Part shown: in pieces, positions 1 through 9,058 of the stretch
How positions within the stretch are numbered: the first letter of the stretch is position 1
Layout: each line of letters opens with the position of its first letter
From: DSYU01 sp964437595
GTDB lineage: Bacteria; Chloroflexota; Anaerolineae; Anaerolineales; Anaerolineaceae
Direction of reading: 5' to 3'
DNA length: 64,000 bases
Assembly (NCBI GenBank): GCA_964437595.1
Contig: CAYTHO010000017.1
Location: 11,925-75,924 of the forward strand
Notes under the pieces: generated by a model
Database searches by the model: none
What the model was told of the DNA's origin: nothing
The model's input: only the letters and a program-made list of their open reading frames with translations
Translations under genes and position numbers: made by a program

Positions 1-1
1 C

Positions 2-1276
2 GGCGGCGACTGGCGCCTGGGTGCGCTGACCACCATCGGCGTTGGCCTGGCGGTTGCTTTCAACCCGCTGACCTCTTACTTCACCGCCACAAAGAAACCG
101 CCGGTAAAAGAGATCGTTCAGTCGACCCGCACCGGCCCTGCGACCACCATTCTCTCCGGCCTTTCGGTTGGTATGGAATCATCTGTGTGGGCGCTGGTAG
201 TGATTGTAATCAGCTTCATCGGCGGCCTGCTCATCTACGGCAGCGAAGGCGCGTTGTACGTGCTGTACGCGGTTGCGATGATCGGTATTGGTATGCTCAG
301 CCACACCGGCAACAACGTGGCGATGGACTCCTACGGCCCCATCTCTGACAATGCCAATGGCATTGGCGAAATGGCCTGGCACGATATGGATGATGCCGAA
401 ACGTTGAAGGCGCGCCAGATTATGGCCGACCTGGATGCGGTTGGTAACACCACCAAAGCCATCACCAAGGGCGTCGCCATTGCATCGGCAGTTATCGCGG
501 CGGTTTCGCTGTTCGCGTCTTACATTACTGATATCGGCAAGGTCCAGCTTCAGCTTGGCGTTGAACAACTGACCGCTATCCGTATCTCCGATACCACCGT
601 TTTCATCGGCTTCCTGCTGGGCGGCGCGCTGCCCTGGCTGTTCAGCTCGCTGTCCATCCGCGCCGTCAGCCGCGCTGCCGGCCAGATCGTTGAGGAAGTG
701 CGCAAGCAGTTCCGCATCCCTGGCATTATGGAAGGTACGGTTGTGCCTGATTATGCCCGCGTAGTAGATATTTCCACTGCTTCGGCGCAGAAAGAACTGA
801 TCCCGCTGGCGACCATGTCGGTGCTCATGCCGCTGATGGTTGGCCTGGTCCTGGGCGTTGAAGCCCTGGGTGGCTTCCTGGCGGGCGTGATCCTGTGCGG
901 TCAGCTGCTGGCCGTGTTCATGTCCAATGCTGGTGGCGCCTGGGACAATGCCAAGAAGGCCATCGAAGATGAGCCGCGCAACCTGGCTGCAAACACCGGC
1001 AAGGGCTCCGAACGCCACAAGGCTGGCGTAGTGGGCGATACAGTGGGTGATCCCATGAAAGATACCGCTGGCCCCGCGCTCAACCCGATGATCAAGGTCG
1101 TCAACCTGGTGTCCCTCATGTTCGCCCCTCTGATGGTCAAGTACCAGGGCGAGATCGTTACCTACATTGTCGCAGCCCTGTTTGCCGCGGCGATAATTTG
1201 GGCCATTCTGCAGAGCAAGCGCCCCGCGCCCGCCATTGGCGAGGATGCGTCCGTTGCTGCTGTATCTGGCGACTAA
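2..1276 (+). CDS. hppA: Membrane-bound proton-translocating pyrophosphatase, C-terminal part
   Basis: Partial gene, cut by the window start; the frame is open from base 2 (424 residues seen). It couples pyrophosphate hydrolysis to ion pumping across the cytoplasmic membrane. Several membrane helices are visible, with family motifs GNTTKAITKG, DNAKKAIE and the GDTVGDPMKDTAGPALNP segment near the end. The Lys in GNTTKA sits where potassium-dependent enzymes have Ala, so a K+-independent, proton-pumping type is inferred. The gene ends in a strong terminator shared with the convergent neighbour. Identity is sure; the ion specificity is inference from the motif. Confidence 0.96.
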   Translation, partial: GGDWRLGALTTIGVGLAVAFNPLTSYFTATKKPPVKEIVQSTRTGPATTILSGLSVGMESSVWALVVIVISFIGGLLIYGSEGALYVLYAVAMIGIGMLSHTGNNVAMDSYGPISDNANGIGEMAWHDMDDAETLKARQIMADLDAVGNTTKAITKGVAIASAVIAAVSLFASYITDIGKVQLQLGVEQLTAIRISDTTVFIGFLLGGALPWLFSSLSIRAVSRAAGQIVEEVRKQFRIPGIMEGTVVPDYARVVDISTASAQKELIPLATMSVLMPLMVGLVLGVEALGGFLAGVILCGQLLAVFMSNAGGAWDNAKKAIEDEPRNLAANTGKGSERHKAGVVGDTVGDPMKDTAGPALNPMIKVVNLVSLMFAPLMVKYQGEIVTYIVAALFAAAIIWAILQSKRPAPAIGEDASVAAVSGD

Positions 1277-1299
1277 GCTGAATTGCATTTGAAGGAAAT

Positions 1300-1331
1300 A
1301 AAAGTGGGCCGGAGAAATCCGGCCCACTTTT
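1300..1331. terminator. Bidirectional rho-independent terminator
   Basis: A 14-bp perfect stem (AAAGTGGGCCGGA and its complement plus one A-T pair) closes a GAAA tetraloop and carries A and T runs on its two sides. It lies between the convergent pyrophosphatase and pseudouridine synthase genes and touches the stop codon of the latter. Confidence 0.92.
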
Positions 1332-2050
1332 TATCCCTTGAAGGTAGTATATCGATCTTGTTGTAGATACTTGATGGTTTGGTTTAGATCATCAGGATAG
1401 GGCGCCTGGATATTCATCGATTCGCCGCTGATTGGATGGGCAAATACGATTTGATAGGCGTGCAGCGCGACGCGCCGGATAGGTAAGTCTCTGGCAATAT
1501 CGCGCGCCTCTATCTGCGCCGCCGTTTCAGGTTTCAGGCTCTTGTACAAAGGGTCGTTTAGGATGGGCAGGGAAGAAGCGGCCAGGTGTGCGCGGATCTG
1601 ATGCGTATAGCCACTATGAGGTAGCGCGGTTATCAGGGTAAATACACCAAGCCGCCGGAGAACTGCCGCCTCAGTTTCCGCTGGTTTTCCTGCCTGGGGA
1701 TCGATGATCGTGCGGTGCTTGCGGTCTCCATTTACAACCAGGGGAAGGGATATGGTGAGCGCCTCCCAGGCAGGCATGCCAATGCAAAGGGCGTGGTACT
1801 CTTTGCAGGTTTTTCGCTCTTCGAACTGCTGGTTGAGATTTCGGTGCGCTTCAGCGCTGCGCGCAAACAGAATGACCCCGCTGGTATCTTTATCCAGCCG
1901 GTGAACGACCCACAGCCGCCCATGCGCTTCCTGGAGCTGCCCGATCAGGTGGGGCAGGGATGGGTTGTAGCCGTCCGGTATCGTGCGCAGGCCGGACGGC
2001 TTATTGATTACCAGGAGACTATCATCACTCCAGAGAACCTGGAATTCCAT
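1331..2050 (-). CDS. RluA-family RNA pseudouridine synthase
   Basis: A 239-residue enzyme predicted to isomerise uridine to pseudouridine in rRNA or tRNA. It has the family signature HRLDKDTSGVILFA, in which the first Asp is the catalytic nucleophile, and the later GYTHQIRAHL motif. Length fits a catalytic domain alone, without the N-terminal S4 domain found in RluC/RluD. The RNA target cannot be read from the sequence. It sits 28 bp after the aldo/keto reductase on the same strand, so the two may be co-transcribed. Confidence 0.93.
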   Translation of the reverse strand: MEFQVLWSDDSLLVINKPSGLRTIPDGYNPSLPHLIGQLQEAHGRLWVVHRLDKDTSGVILFARSAEAHRNLNQQFEERKTCKEYHALCIGMPAWEALTISLPLVVNGDRKHRTIIDPQAGKPAETEAAVLRRLGVFTLITALPHSGYTHQIRAHLAASSLPILNDPLYKSLKPETAAQIEARDIARDLPIRRVALHAYQIVFAHPISGESMNIQAPYPDDLNQTIKYLQQDRYTTFKG

Positions 2051-2078
2051 GGCGGCTGTTTACCCGCAGCGGGTCGCG

Positions 2079-3050
2079 TTACCAGGCGTAGGCTTCCGGC
2101 GCCTGACCGCCAGGACCGGGGAAGATTTCATCGATGCGTTTCAACGTCTCATCGGAGAATTGAATTTCCAGCGCCCGCAGGCTGCCGCGGAGCTGTTCTA
2201 TGGTTCGCGGGCCGATGATCGGCGCGGTCACCACGGGATTCTTAAGCAGCCAGGCCAGGGCCGCGTCTGCGGGCTGCTCACCCAAATCTGCGCACAATTT
2301 TTCATACGCTTCCAGCTTGGCGCGGTTTTTCTCGATGTTTGCCTGCGCGTTCTCCGATGCGCGCCGTCCAGCTTCCATTTTTTGCAGCGCGCCGCCCAGT
2401 AAGCCGCCTGCCAGCGGGCTCCAGGGGATCAACCCCAGGCCGTACTCTTTACAGGCGGGGATCACTTCCATCTCGACCATGCGCGCGTTGAGGTTGTACA
2501 GGCTCTGCTCGCTGACCAGTCCCATGAAATTGCGGCGCCTGGCAATCTCGTTGGCCTGCGCGATATTCCAGGCGGCGAAATTGCTGCTGCCTACGTATAT
2601 CACCTTGCCCTGCTGTACCAGCACTTCCATGGCCTGCCAGATTTCTTCCCACGGCGTTTCACGATCGATGTGGTGCATCTGATACATATCGATGTAATCG
2701 GTTTTCAGGCGGCGCAGGCTGTCCTCGCACGCTTTCCGAATGTGCAGGGCAGACAGTTTCATCTGGTTTGGCCATTCGCCCATCTTCCCGTTGACTTTTG
2801 TCGCCAACACCACCTTATCGCGCCGCCCGCCGCCTTGCGCCCACCAGCGCCCGATGATCTGTTCGGTGATGCCTTCGCCGATCTTCCAGCCGTAAACATC
2901 AGCGGTATCGAAGAAGTTGATGCCCAATTCAAGCGCCTCATCCATGATTTTGTAGGCATCTTCTTCACTGGTGTGCGGGCCAAAATTCATTGTACCCAGG
3001 CACAGCCGGCTTACCTTCACTCCGGTTCGACCCAAATGTGTGTATTCCAT
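2079..3050 (-). CDS. Aldo/keto reductase
   Basis: A 323-residue NAD(P)H-dependent oxidoreductase of the aldo/keto reductase superfamily. The catalytic tetrad can be read: Asp and Tyr in FFDTADVYG, Lys in VLATKVNGK, and His in MYQMHHID. The C-terminal IIGPRTIEQL segment is the usual cofactor-phosphate site. The start is supported by an AAGGAGTG Shine-Dalgarno. It resembles the YghZ/AKR general stress group; the natural substrate is unknown. A second, more distant reductase of the same superfamily lies at 55.8-56.7 kb. Confidence 0.95.
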   Translation of the reverse strand: MEYTHLGRTGVKVSRLCLGTMNFGPHTSEEDAYKIMDEALELGINFFDTADVYGWKIGEGITEQIIGRWWAQGGGRRDKVVLATKVNGKMGEWPNQMKLSALHIRKACEDSLRRLKTDYIDMYQMHHIDRETPWEEIWQAMEVLVQQGKVIYVGSSNFAAWNIAQANEIARRRNFMGLVSEQSLYNLNARMVEMEVIPACKEYGLGLIPWSPLAGGLLGGALQKMEAGRRASENAQANIEKNRAKLEAYEKLCADLGEQPADAALAWLLKNPVVTAPIIGPRTIEQLRGSLRALEIQFSDETLKRIDEIFPGPGGQAPEAYAW

Positions 3051-3087
3051 CTGACACTCCTTAGGTGTGGTGGTTAATTCGTCTATT

Positions 3088-4776
3088 CTATTCTAACGTA
3101 AAGGACTGGTGAATTTGCCCCGCACGCTCGCTTCGTATAAGGATTTCCACCTGCGCGCCAGCGGGAGCTTCTACTACCCATTGCACGTGCCCGCGGTTAT
3201 CTGTTGGGCTGGAGCCAAACGCTGAAGCCATTTCGTCTTTATTGGCGCGGCCTTCCAGATAACCCAGTTCCATGCGTTCTTTCCCCAAAACAATGTGGCA
3301 GGCCTGTCCCTGAAATTCCTTTGGCAAAGAGAGTTCCGCGAAAACCGCCCTGGCAGATTTCCGCTTGCGCGCCTGCTGGCTGGTGAAGGTTGGTAGATAC
3401 CCCGTATTTTCGACCACCAGATCGATTGTCCAGTTCGTCTGGTTGATTCGCTTGACGCTTAAAGTATGCAGGGTGAGATGCGGCAGCAGGTCAGCCAGGG
3501 CGAGTGTTAAGGGGAGGTGCCGCTGCGCCTCCGCTGTCATTAGCGCTGGGGGAGGGTTTCGCCAGGTATAGAGTGTGTTCCAGCCGCCCAGCTCAATTTT
3601 GCCCAACTGAGGATGCTCGTATGGATACCAGTTTACATATCCCTGCGGTCCAACGTTGTCATCGACCCATTTTAAGATCAGGTGATCATCTTCAACAGGG
3701 TGCTTGACGAACCACTCCACGAACTTACGGTCCGCGATTCCCGCTTCTGTGGGCAGATCCCATAATTCAACCGTAAAAACGAACGCGCCGAACTGGTCGT
3801 ACATCCAGTCATCGAAGGCCCCTGTGGTAATGTCTTTCGGGCTGTACAGAAAATCATGGTATGTGGACACATTGCGGTAACCGGTCAGCCGGGTGCCAAT
3901 ATCACCCAACTGCTTAAAAATGTATAGGTCGCCGGAGTCCATTTGATCATCAGGCTTGGTGCTGAAGGGGCGCAGCAGAACCCGGCTGAAGGTGTGAAAC
4001 GTCAGCGCCAGGTTGATGTTGGAATGGCGGGAGATGTAACTGACCACGGCGTTGATTTCCGGTTCGGATGCCGGGTACGGCCCGGCCCCACGCTGGTCGC
4101 TTTCAGGCCGCCACTCGAAGGGAAAGTTACGATTGAAATCCAACCCTGCCGCAGGGCGGGCGATATCGATAATATACCCATCATAATTCTCGATCAGGCC
4201 TTCTGGCAGCAGGCGGTAGTACGTTCCCCCAAAATCTGTTGGCTCGCGCTTTACCATGAATCGCGCATTCTTCTCTGAAGGCTTCCAATCTCCATTGGGG
4301 TCGATGAACCGCATTTGCAGTATGCGCGAGTCCCCATCGATATCCTGTACGTGCAGGCCTTCATCCCGTTCTTCCCACGGGTAAGGCCGGACTCCAGATC
4401 GAACAAACTGCGGATTTTTTGCCATGGCCGCGCCAGCGCCGTCGGGGTTGATGCGCGGAACGGCGTAGAACGAGCAGGAGTCTAGCAGCCGAGTAACCTG
4501 CTCATCCTTGCTGTACTGGGTTAACAAATGGTAGAGAATATACAGTACGGTGGTCGTACCCGCCAGCTCAGTGGCGTGGATGTTGCCATCCAGCCAGATA
4601 GCCGGTTTCTCCAGGTCTTGGCCGCTTGCAAAATTGGTGATGGTCGTCAGCCAGATCGATTTGCCTTCATGACTGGTGCCAATCGGTTCTCGTTTGATCA
4701 ATCCAGGAAAATCTTTTTCCCATGCTTTCAAAACGCTTTCAAGCTCATCGTTTGTGAAGTAATGATTGAAGTTCAT
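3088..4776 (-). CDS. M14-family zinc carboxypeptidase
   Basis: A 562-residue protein whose first 400 residues form a zinc carboxypeptidase domain. Zinc ligands are His and Glu of GNIHATEL and a later His in LALTFHTFSR; RINPDG, DFNRNFP and the catalytic Glu in FVFTVELWD are in the expected order. The last 150 residues look like a beta-rich accessory domain. No signal peptide is visible, so it may act in the cytoplasm or leave by an unrecognised route. A TATAAG box lies only 4 nt before the start codon. Confidence 0.93.
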   Translation of the reverse strand: MNFNHYFTNDELESVLKAWEKDFPGLIKREPIGTSHEGKSIWLTTITNFASGQDLEKPAIWLDGNIHATELAGTTTVLYILYHLLTQYSKDEQVTRLLDSCSFYAVPRINPDGAGAAMAKNPQFVRSGVRPYPWEERDEGLHVQDIDGDSRILQMRFIDPNGDWKPSEKNARFMVKREPTDFGGTYYRLLPEGLIENYDGYIIDIARPAAGLDFNRNFPFEWRPESDQRGAGPYPASEPEINAVVSYISRHSNINLALTFHTFSRVLLRPFSTKPDDQMDSGDLYIFKQLGDIGTRLTGYRNVSTYHDFLYSPKDITTGAFDDWMYDQFGAFVFTVELWDLPTEAGIADRKFVEWFVKHPVEDDHLILKWVDDNVGPQGYVNWYPYEHPQLGKIELGGWNTLYTWRNPPPALMTAEAQRHLPLTLALADLLPHLTLHTLSVKRINQTNWTIDLVVENTGYLPTFTSQQARKRKSARAVFAELSLPKEFQGQACHIVLGKERMELGYLEGRANKDEMASAFGSSPTDNRGHVQWVVEAPAGAQVEILIRSERAGQIHQSFTLE

Positions 4777-4863
4777 AGCACTTATACTCGCCCGAGAAAG
4801 CAGATTTCGATAAAATTAGTATATCAAAAAAGCTAATAATCATCTTTCCAGGAGGAGATCATA

Positions 4864-5169
4864 ATGAACATCGTTCTTGTATATGTTCATGTAAAACCTG
4901 AAGCCATAGAAGAATTTAAGGCGATTACGTTGGAAAATGCTCGTAACAGCGTGATGGAACCTGGAATTGCCCGTTTTGATGTTATTCAACAGGCGGACGA
5001 TCCCACTCGATTTGTCCTTGTTGAGGTTTATAAAAACAGCGAAGCCCCCGCGAAGCATAAAGAGACGGCCCACTACCTGGCATGGCGGGATAAAGCGCCC
5101 GAGTTCATGGCCGAACCACGCTACAGCATCAAATATCAAAACGTGTTTCCGGGTGAGGACGGATGGTAA
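4864..5169 (+). CDS. Antibiotic biosynthesis monooxygenase (ABM) family protein
   Basis: A 101-residue single ABM domain with the pattern of the LsrG/YgiN-type small ferredoxin-like folds: MNIVLVYVHVKPE start, a SVMEPGIARFDV strand and EVYKNSEAPAKHKET helix start. Such proteins are quinol monooxygenases or isomerases of small carbonyl compounds. A strong AGGAGGAG ribosome site lies 6 nt before the ATG. The end overlaps the start of the alcohol dehydrogenase gene, so the two are translationally coupled and may act on related small carbonyl substrates; that link is inference. Confidence 0.88.
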   Translation: MNIVLVYVHVKPEAIEEFKAITLENARNSVMEPGIARFDVIQQADDPTRFVLVEVYKNSEAPAKHKETAHYLAWRDKAPEFMAEPRYSIKYQNVFPGEDGW

Positions 5170-6329
5170 TGCCAGTCCGGTTTGAGTTTGCCACGGCGAC
5201 ACAGATTATTTTTGGCCCGGGCACGCTGAAGGAAATCGGCGTAATCGCTTCTGGCCTGGGGCGCCGGGCGCTGGTTGTGACCGGCTTTCAAGGCGCGGAA
5301 ATTGAGCGGCTCAGCGGTCTTCTTCAGTCCGGTGGGGTGGATTGCCATTGGTTCTCAGTCTCTGGCGAACCATCTGTACAGCGTGTTCTGGAAGGCGTTC
5401 AGGCTGCCCGGGAGAGCGGCTGTGACTTTTTGATTGGTTTTGGCGGGGGCAGCGCGCTGGATACCACCAAAGCAGTGGCAGCCCTGCTGACCAACCCCGG
5501 CGACCCATTGGATTACCTGGAAGTGGTTGGGCGAGGGCAGTCATTGAAAGCTCCCCCTGCGCCATTTATAGCCATTCCCACCACGGCTGGAACGGGAAGT
5601 GAAGTGACCCGCAACGCTGTTCTGGCGGTTCCGGAAAAACAAGTGAAAGTCAGCCTGCGCAGCCCGCTGCTGCTGGCGAAGGCGGCGCTGGTGGACCCCG
5701 AACTGACGTACAGCTTGCCGCCCGCTGTGACAGCCAGCACGGGAATGGACGCCCTGGCGCAGGTTATCGAGCCGTACGTTTCCCGGCGCGCCAACCCGCT
5801 GACGGACCTCTACTGCCGCGAAGGGATCGCCCGCGCGGCGCGCTCGCTGCTGCGGGCATACCAAAATGGCAGCGATGCGGCTGCAAGAGAAGATATGGCT
5901 TTTGCCAGCCTGATGGGCGGCTTATCATTGGCGAACGCTGGCCTGGGTGCGGTGCATGGCTTTGCCGGCCCGATCGGGGGTATGTTCGGCGCGCCGCATG
6001 GCGCCGTCTGCGCTGCGCTGCTGCCTCCCGTTGTAATGGTGAACGCTCGCGCGCTGGCGCAGCGCGAACCGGATAACCTGGCCCTTCCTCGTTATGTTGA
6101 GGTGGCGCGCCAGGTTACCGGGTTTCCCCGCGCGGGAGTTGTTGAATTATCGCGCTGGTTAGATGACCTCCGCTCGGCGCTGCATATTCCACCGCTGCGG
6201 GCGTACGGCATTCAGGAATCCGACCTGACCAGCCTGGTAGAAAAGAGCGCGGTCGCCAGCAGCATGAAAGCCAACCCGCTGGCGCTGACCCACGCCGAAC
6301 TAAGAGAAATATTGGAAATGGCCTTGTAA
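5163..6329 (+). CDS. Iron-containing alcohol dehydrogenase family protein
   Basis: A 388-residue group III alcohol dehydrogenase. The nucleotide site GFGGGSALDTTK (about residues 92-103) and the PTTAGTGSE motif are intact. The metal ligands expected are Asp196, His200, His265 and His279; here position 200 is Gln (GMDALAQVIEP), while the other three are present. A one-ligand change may alter metal choice. The first ATG at 5163 overlaps the upstream monooxygenase by 7 nt; a second ATG at 5169 gives a one-base overlap and is equally possible. Confidence 0.93.
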   Translation: MVMPVRFEFATATQIIFGPGTLKEIGVIASGLGRRALVVTGFQGAEIERLSGLLQSGGVDCHWFSVSGEPSVQRVLEGVQAARESGCDFLIGFGGGSALDTTKAVAALLTNPGDPLDYLEVVGRGQSLKAPPAPFIAIPTTAGTGSEVTRNAVLAVPEKQVKVSLRSPLLLAKAALVDPELTYSLPPAVTASTGMDALAQVIEPYVSRRANPLTDLYCREGIARAARSLLRAYQNGSDAAAREDMAFASLMGGLSLANAGLGAVHGFAGPIGGMFGAPHGAVCAALLPPVVMVNARALAQREPDNLALPRYVEVARQVTGFPRAGVVELSRWLDDLRSALHIPPLRAYGIQESDLTSLVEKSAVASSMKANPLALTHAELREILEMAL

Positions 6330-6332
6330 TCG

Positions 6333-6452
6333 AAGGGGTTGTCTGAAAAGTCTTTTATCGTTGTTGTGAAACGGCATATGTGCCGTTTCACAACAACAAA
6401 TCTATATTTACTGGATCGAGGCTGTCCAAACGTACTTTTTGGACAGCCCCTT
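6333..6452. repeat. 120-bp MITE-like element with imperfect terminal inverted repeats
   Basis: The ends at 6333-6351 and 6434-6452 are inverted repeats matching at 16 of 19 positions (inner part GGGGTTGTCTGAAAAGT against GGGGCTGTCCAAAAAGT). They resemble insertion-sequence ends. Inside is a 17-bp perfect hairpin (6360-6376 with 6381-6397) and a second hairpin (6420-6430 with 6438-6448). There is no coding capacity and no clear target duplication. It sits between the convergent alcohol dehydrogenase and DegV genes, where the hairpins could also end transcription. Confidence 0.55.
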
Positions 6453-6460
6453 TGATAAGG

Positions 6461-7312
6461 CTATTTTGGGGCCACGAAGTAACTGATCCCGATCACGCCT
6501 GGCCCAGAATGAACCAGGATGGCAGGGGTAAGATCATAGATGGGGATCTCGTCCACAGGGATGCCCAGCACACCCCCAAGTTCTGCCGCAATGGAGCGGG
6601 CCAGTTCTTCGGCATCGCCGTGCATCACGCACAGGTGAGCTTCCAGGCTGTGGGGACAGTCGGAGAGAACGATTTCTTTGAGCCGGGCGAGGGCGCGTTT
6701 CGCCGTACGCTGGCTTTCATATGCCTCGGTCAGGCCATCTTTTAACGTCAGGATGGGTTTCACCTGGAGGATGCTGCCGAACAAGGCTTTTGCCGCGCCG
6801 ATACGCCCACCACGATATAGATATTCCAGCGTGTCCACGACAAAAAATAACCGATGGCGCGCTGACATTTCCTCAATCTTTGTAACGATCTCATCTGCTG
6901 GCAGGCCAGCGTTCGCCCACTTCGCGGCCTGTTTGACCACAGCTCCCAATCCGCCGGCGATCAGGTTGGTATCGATCACCCGGATATCGGCATTCGGGAA
7001 ATCCTGCGCGGCTACCGAGGCGCCGCGATATGTGCCGCTTAGTTTGGCGGTTGGGGCAACCACAATCATCGTATCGCCCCTTTCGGCTCCCTCCGCATAA
7101 ATCGGGCTGTACAGTGCCGGGGGAGGCGCCGCGGTTGAGGGTAAAACCTGGCTGGCGCGCAGCCGTTTCATAAATGTCTTTGCGTCCATCTCGTTGTCAT
7201 CACGGTATGTTTCCTCGCCAAAGACGATGATTTGAGGAACATACGCGATCCCTAAAGCCTGAGCTTCGGCGGGTGGAATGTTCGATAAGGTGTCCGCAAC
7301 AATTCGAATCAT
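6461..7312 (-). CDS. DegV family fatty-acid-binding protein
   Basis: A 283-residue DegV protein. It starts with the family's IRIVADTLSNIPP strand, has LPSTAAPPPALY (the TS(Q/A)PS-type lipid-head motif) and the GGRIGAAKALFGSILQVKPIL segment. Members bind fatty acids, in Firmicutes as the FakB subunits that present them to the FakA kinase. No FakA is in this window. A second paralogue is at 53.1-54.0 kb with the canonical DSTAYLP start. A possible minus-strand -10 TATAAT is at 7392-7397. Confidence 0.92.
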   Translation of the reverse strand: MIRIVADTLSNIPPAEAQALGIAYVPQIIVFGEETYRDDNEMDAKTFMKRLRASQVLPSTAAPPPALYSPIYAEGAERGDTMIVVAPTAKLSGTYRGASVAAQDFPNADIRVIDTNLIAGGLGAVVKQAAKWANAGLPADEIVTKIEEMSARHRLFFVVDTLEYLYRGGRIGAAKALFGSILQVKPILTLKDGLTEAYESQRTAKRALARLKEIVLSDCPHSLEAHLCVMHGDAEELARSIAAELGGVLGIPVDEIPIYDLTPAILVHSGPGVIGISYFVAPK

Positions 7313-7535
7313 GGTTAAATCCTTTCACCGAATAATTACGAGCTGCTGGAGTTTGATGATGTATTCTCGCCAAGCAAGCGTAATGATTACGATTATATCG
7401 TATAGAACCTGATACAATGCGGAAACTGGCGCACAAAAACGATCTTTAGGCCATTGATCATGGCTATAATTACTTGTGCAGTGGTTGGATGAAGCGCATC
7501 GAGATGCCAGAATACAAGAGAAAAAATGAGGCAGC

Positions 7536-9035
7536 ATGATCGACCAGAATAGTGGATTTAATGAAAACACGCCGACCGGTTTTGTCATTTTTGGCGTTAC
7601 TGGCGATTTGACCCGGCGGAAGTTAATCCCCGCCATTTACGAGCTGAAGCTGGCAGGCCGCCTGGAAGCTCCATTTCATATTATCGGTTTTGCGCGCAGG
7701 GATTGGACGGATGAGGCGCTGCGTGATACCTTGCGAGAAGGGGTGAAAGAATTCGCCCGCACCCAGCCCGTCAACGATACGATCCTGAATGACCTGCTGG
7801 ACGATGCCCATTACGTACGCTCAACATTCGATGACCCAGATGGGTATAAACGACTCCGGGCTGTGCTGGATGAACACCAGATCAAGAATGTAATGTTCTA
7901 CCTGGCAACGCCTCCAGAATCGTACGCGGAGATCATCAGCAAAATTGGCCTGACCGGCTGCGTTCGCAATTGTGAAGGCTGGGTCCGGATGGTGATTGAA
8001 AAACCCTACGGCGAGGATTTTGAGTCAGCTCGCGCGCTGGACGATGCAGTGCATAAAGTATTTAATGAAGATCAGGTATATCGCATTGATCACTACCTGG
8101 GCAAAGAGACGGTACAAAATATCCTCGTGTTCCGGTTTGCGAATGGCATCTTCGAGCCTTTGTGGAATCGCAACTACGTTGATTTCGTGCAGGTAACCGT
8201 AGCAGAAACGGTTGGTGTGGGCACGCGCGCCGGATATTACGAATCCGCTGGCGTTATCCGCGATGTTTTCCAAAACCACATGCTCCAGCTCCTGGCATTA
8301 ACGGCCATGGAAGCCCCGGTGGCTTTCAACGCCCATGAAGTTCGGGATGAAAAGGTGAAGGTGCTGAAAGCACTGCGCCCGCTGGTAGCGCGCGATGCGA
8401 TACTGGGCACCTACCGGGCGCAGTATGCATCGGGTTCGGTTGATGGGCGGCGTGTGCCTGGTTATAAAGATGAGCAGGGCGTTTCGCCCCAGTCGATTAC
8501 GGAAACGTACCTGGCAGCCCGTCTATTTGTTGATAACTGGCGCTGGGCTGGCGTGCCGTTTTACCTGCGTTCCGGTAAGCGGCTGCCTTCGCGCGTAACC
8601 GAGATTGCCATTCAATTCAAACAGCCGCCGCTTTCATTGTTCAACTGGCAAAATATGGCTGGTAACGCCCCCAACGTTCTGGTCCTGAACCTGCAGCCGG
8701 ATGAAGGGATTACATTGACCTTTGGTGCGAAATCTCCCCGGCCTGTAAACCAGATCGCCCCGGTGGAAATGCATTTTAGTTATGAGGAAACGTTTGGCAC
8801 GGAGCCGCCGGAAGCATATGAACGCTTGCTGCTGGATGTGATGATTGGAGACGCCACCCTGTTCACCCGCAGTGATGAGGTTCTGGCTGCCTGGGATTTC
8901 ACCACCAAGATCATCCAGGCCTGGCAGCAGTACCCGGTGCGCAATTTACCGGTATATGAAGCCGGCACATGGGGCCCGCCTGGGGCGGATGATTTTATCG
9001 CCCAAAACCAATGGAACTGGCGCAGCCCCGCATAA
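7536..9035 (+). CDS. zwf: Glucose-6-phosphate 1-dehydrogenase
   Basis: A 499-residue enzyme that oxidises glucose 6-phosphate to 6-phosphogluconolactone, the entry step of the oxidative pentose phosphate pathway, making NADPH. The dinucleotide-binding start FVIFGVTGDLTRRKL, the active-site RIDHYLGKE and the later FYLRSGKRL segment are all intact; length matches the family. A -10 TATAAT lies at 7465-7470, about 65 bp upstream, but I see no good -35. It stands alone, with no 6-phosphogluconolactonase or transaldolase beside it. Confidence 0.97.
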   Translation: MIDQNSGFNENTPTGFVIFGVTGDLTRRKLIPAIYELKLAGRLEAPFHIIGFARRDWTDEALRDTLREGVKEFARTQPVNDTILNDLLDDAHYVRSTFDDPDGYKRLRAVLDEHQIKNVMFYLATPPESYAEIISKIGLTGCVRNCEGWVRMVIEKPYGEDFESARALDDAVHKVFNEDQVYRIDHYLGKETVQNILVFRFANGIFEPLWNRNYVDFVQVTVAETVGVGTRAGYYESAGVIRDVFQNHMLQLLALTAMEAPVAFNAHEVRDEKVKVLKALRPLVARDAILGTYRAQYASGSVDGRRVPGYKDEQGVSPQSITETYLAARLFVDNWRWAGVPFYLRSGKRLPSRVTEIAIQFKQPPLSLFNWQNMAGNAPNVLVLNLQPDEGITLTFGAKSPRPVNQIAPVEMHFSYEETFGTEPPEAYERLLLDVMIGDATLFTRSDEVLAAWDFTTKIIQAWQQYPVRNLPVYEAGTWGPPGADDFIAQNQWNWRSPA

Positions 9036-9058
9036 TTGCGGGGTCGTTCCACCCTTCC

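Noticed and set aside
179..1327. Long minus-strand open frame opposite the pyrophosphatase
   Set aside because: His/Gln/Arg-rich shadow of a GC-rich coding frame; the plus-strand gene has clear family motifs.
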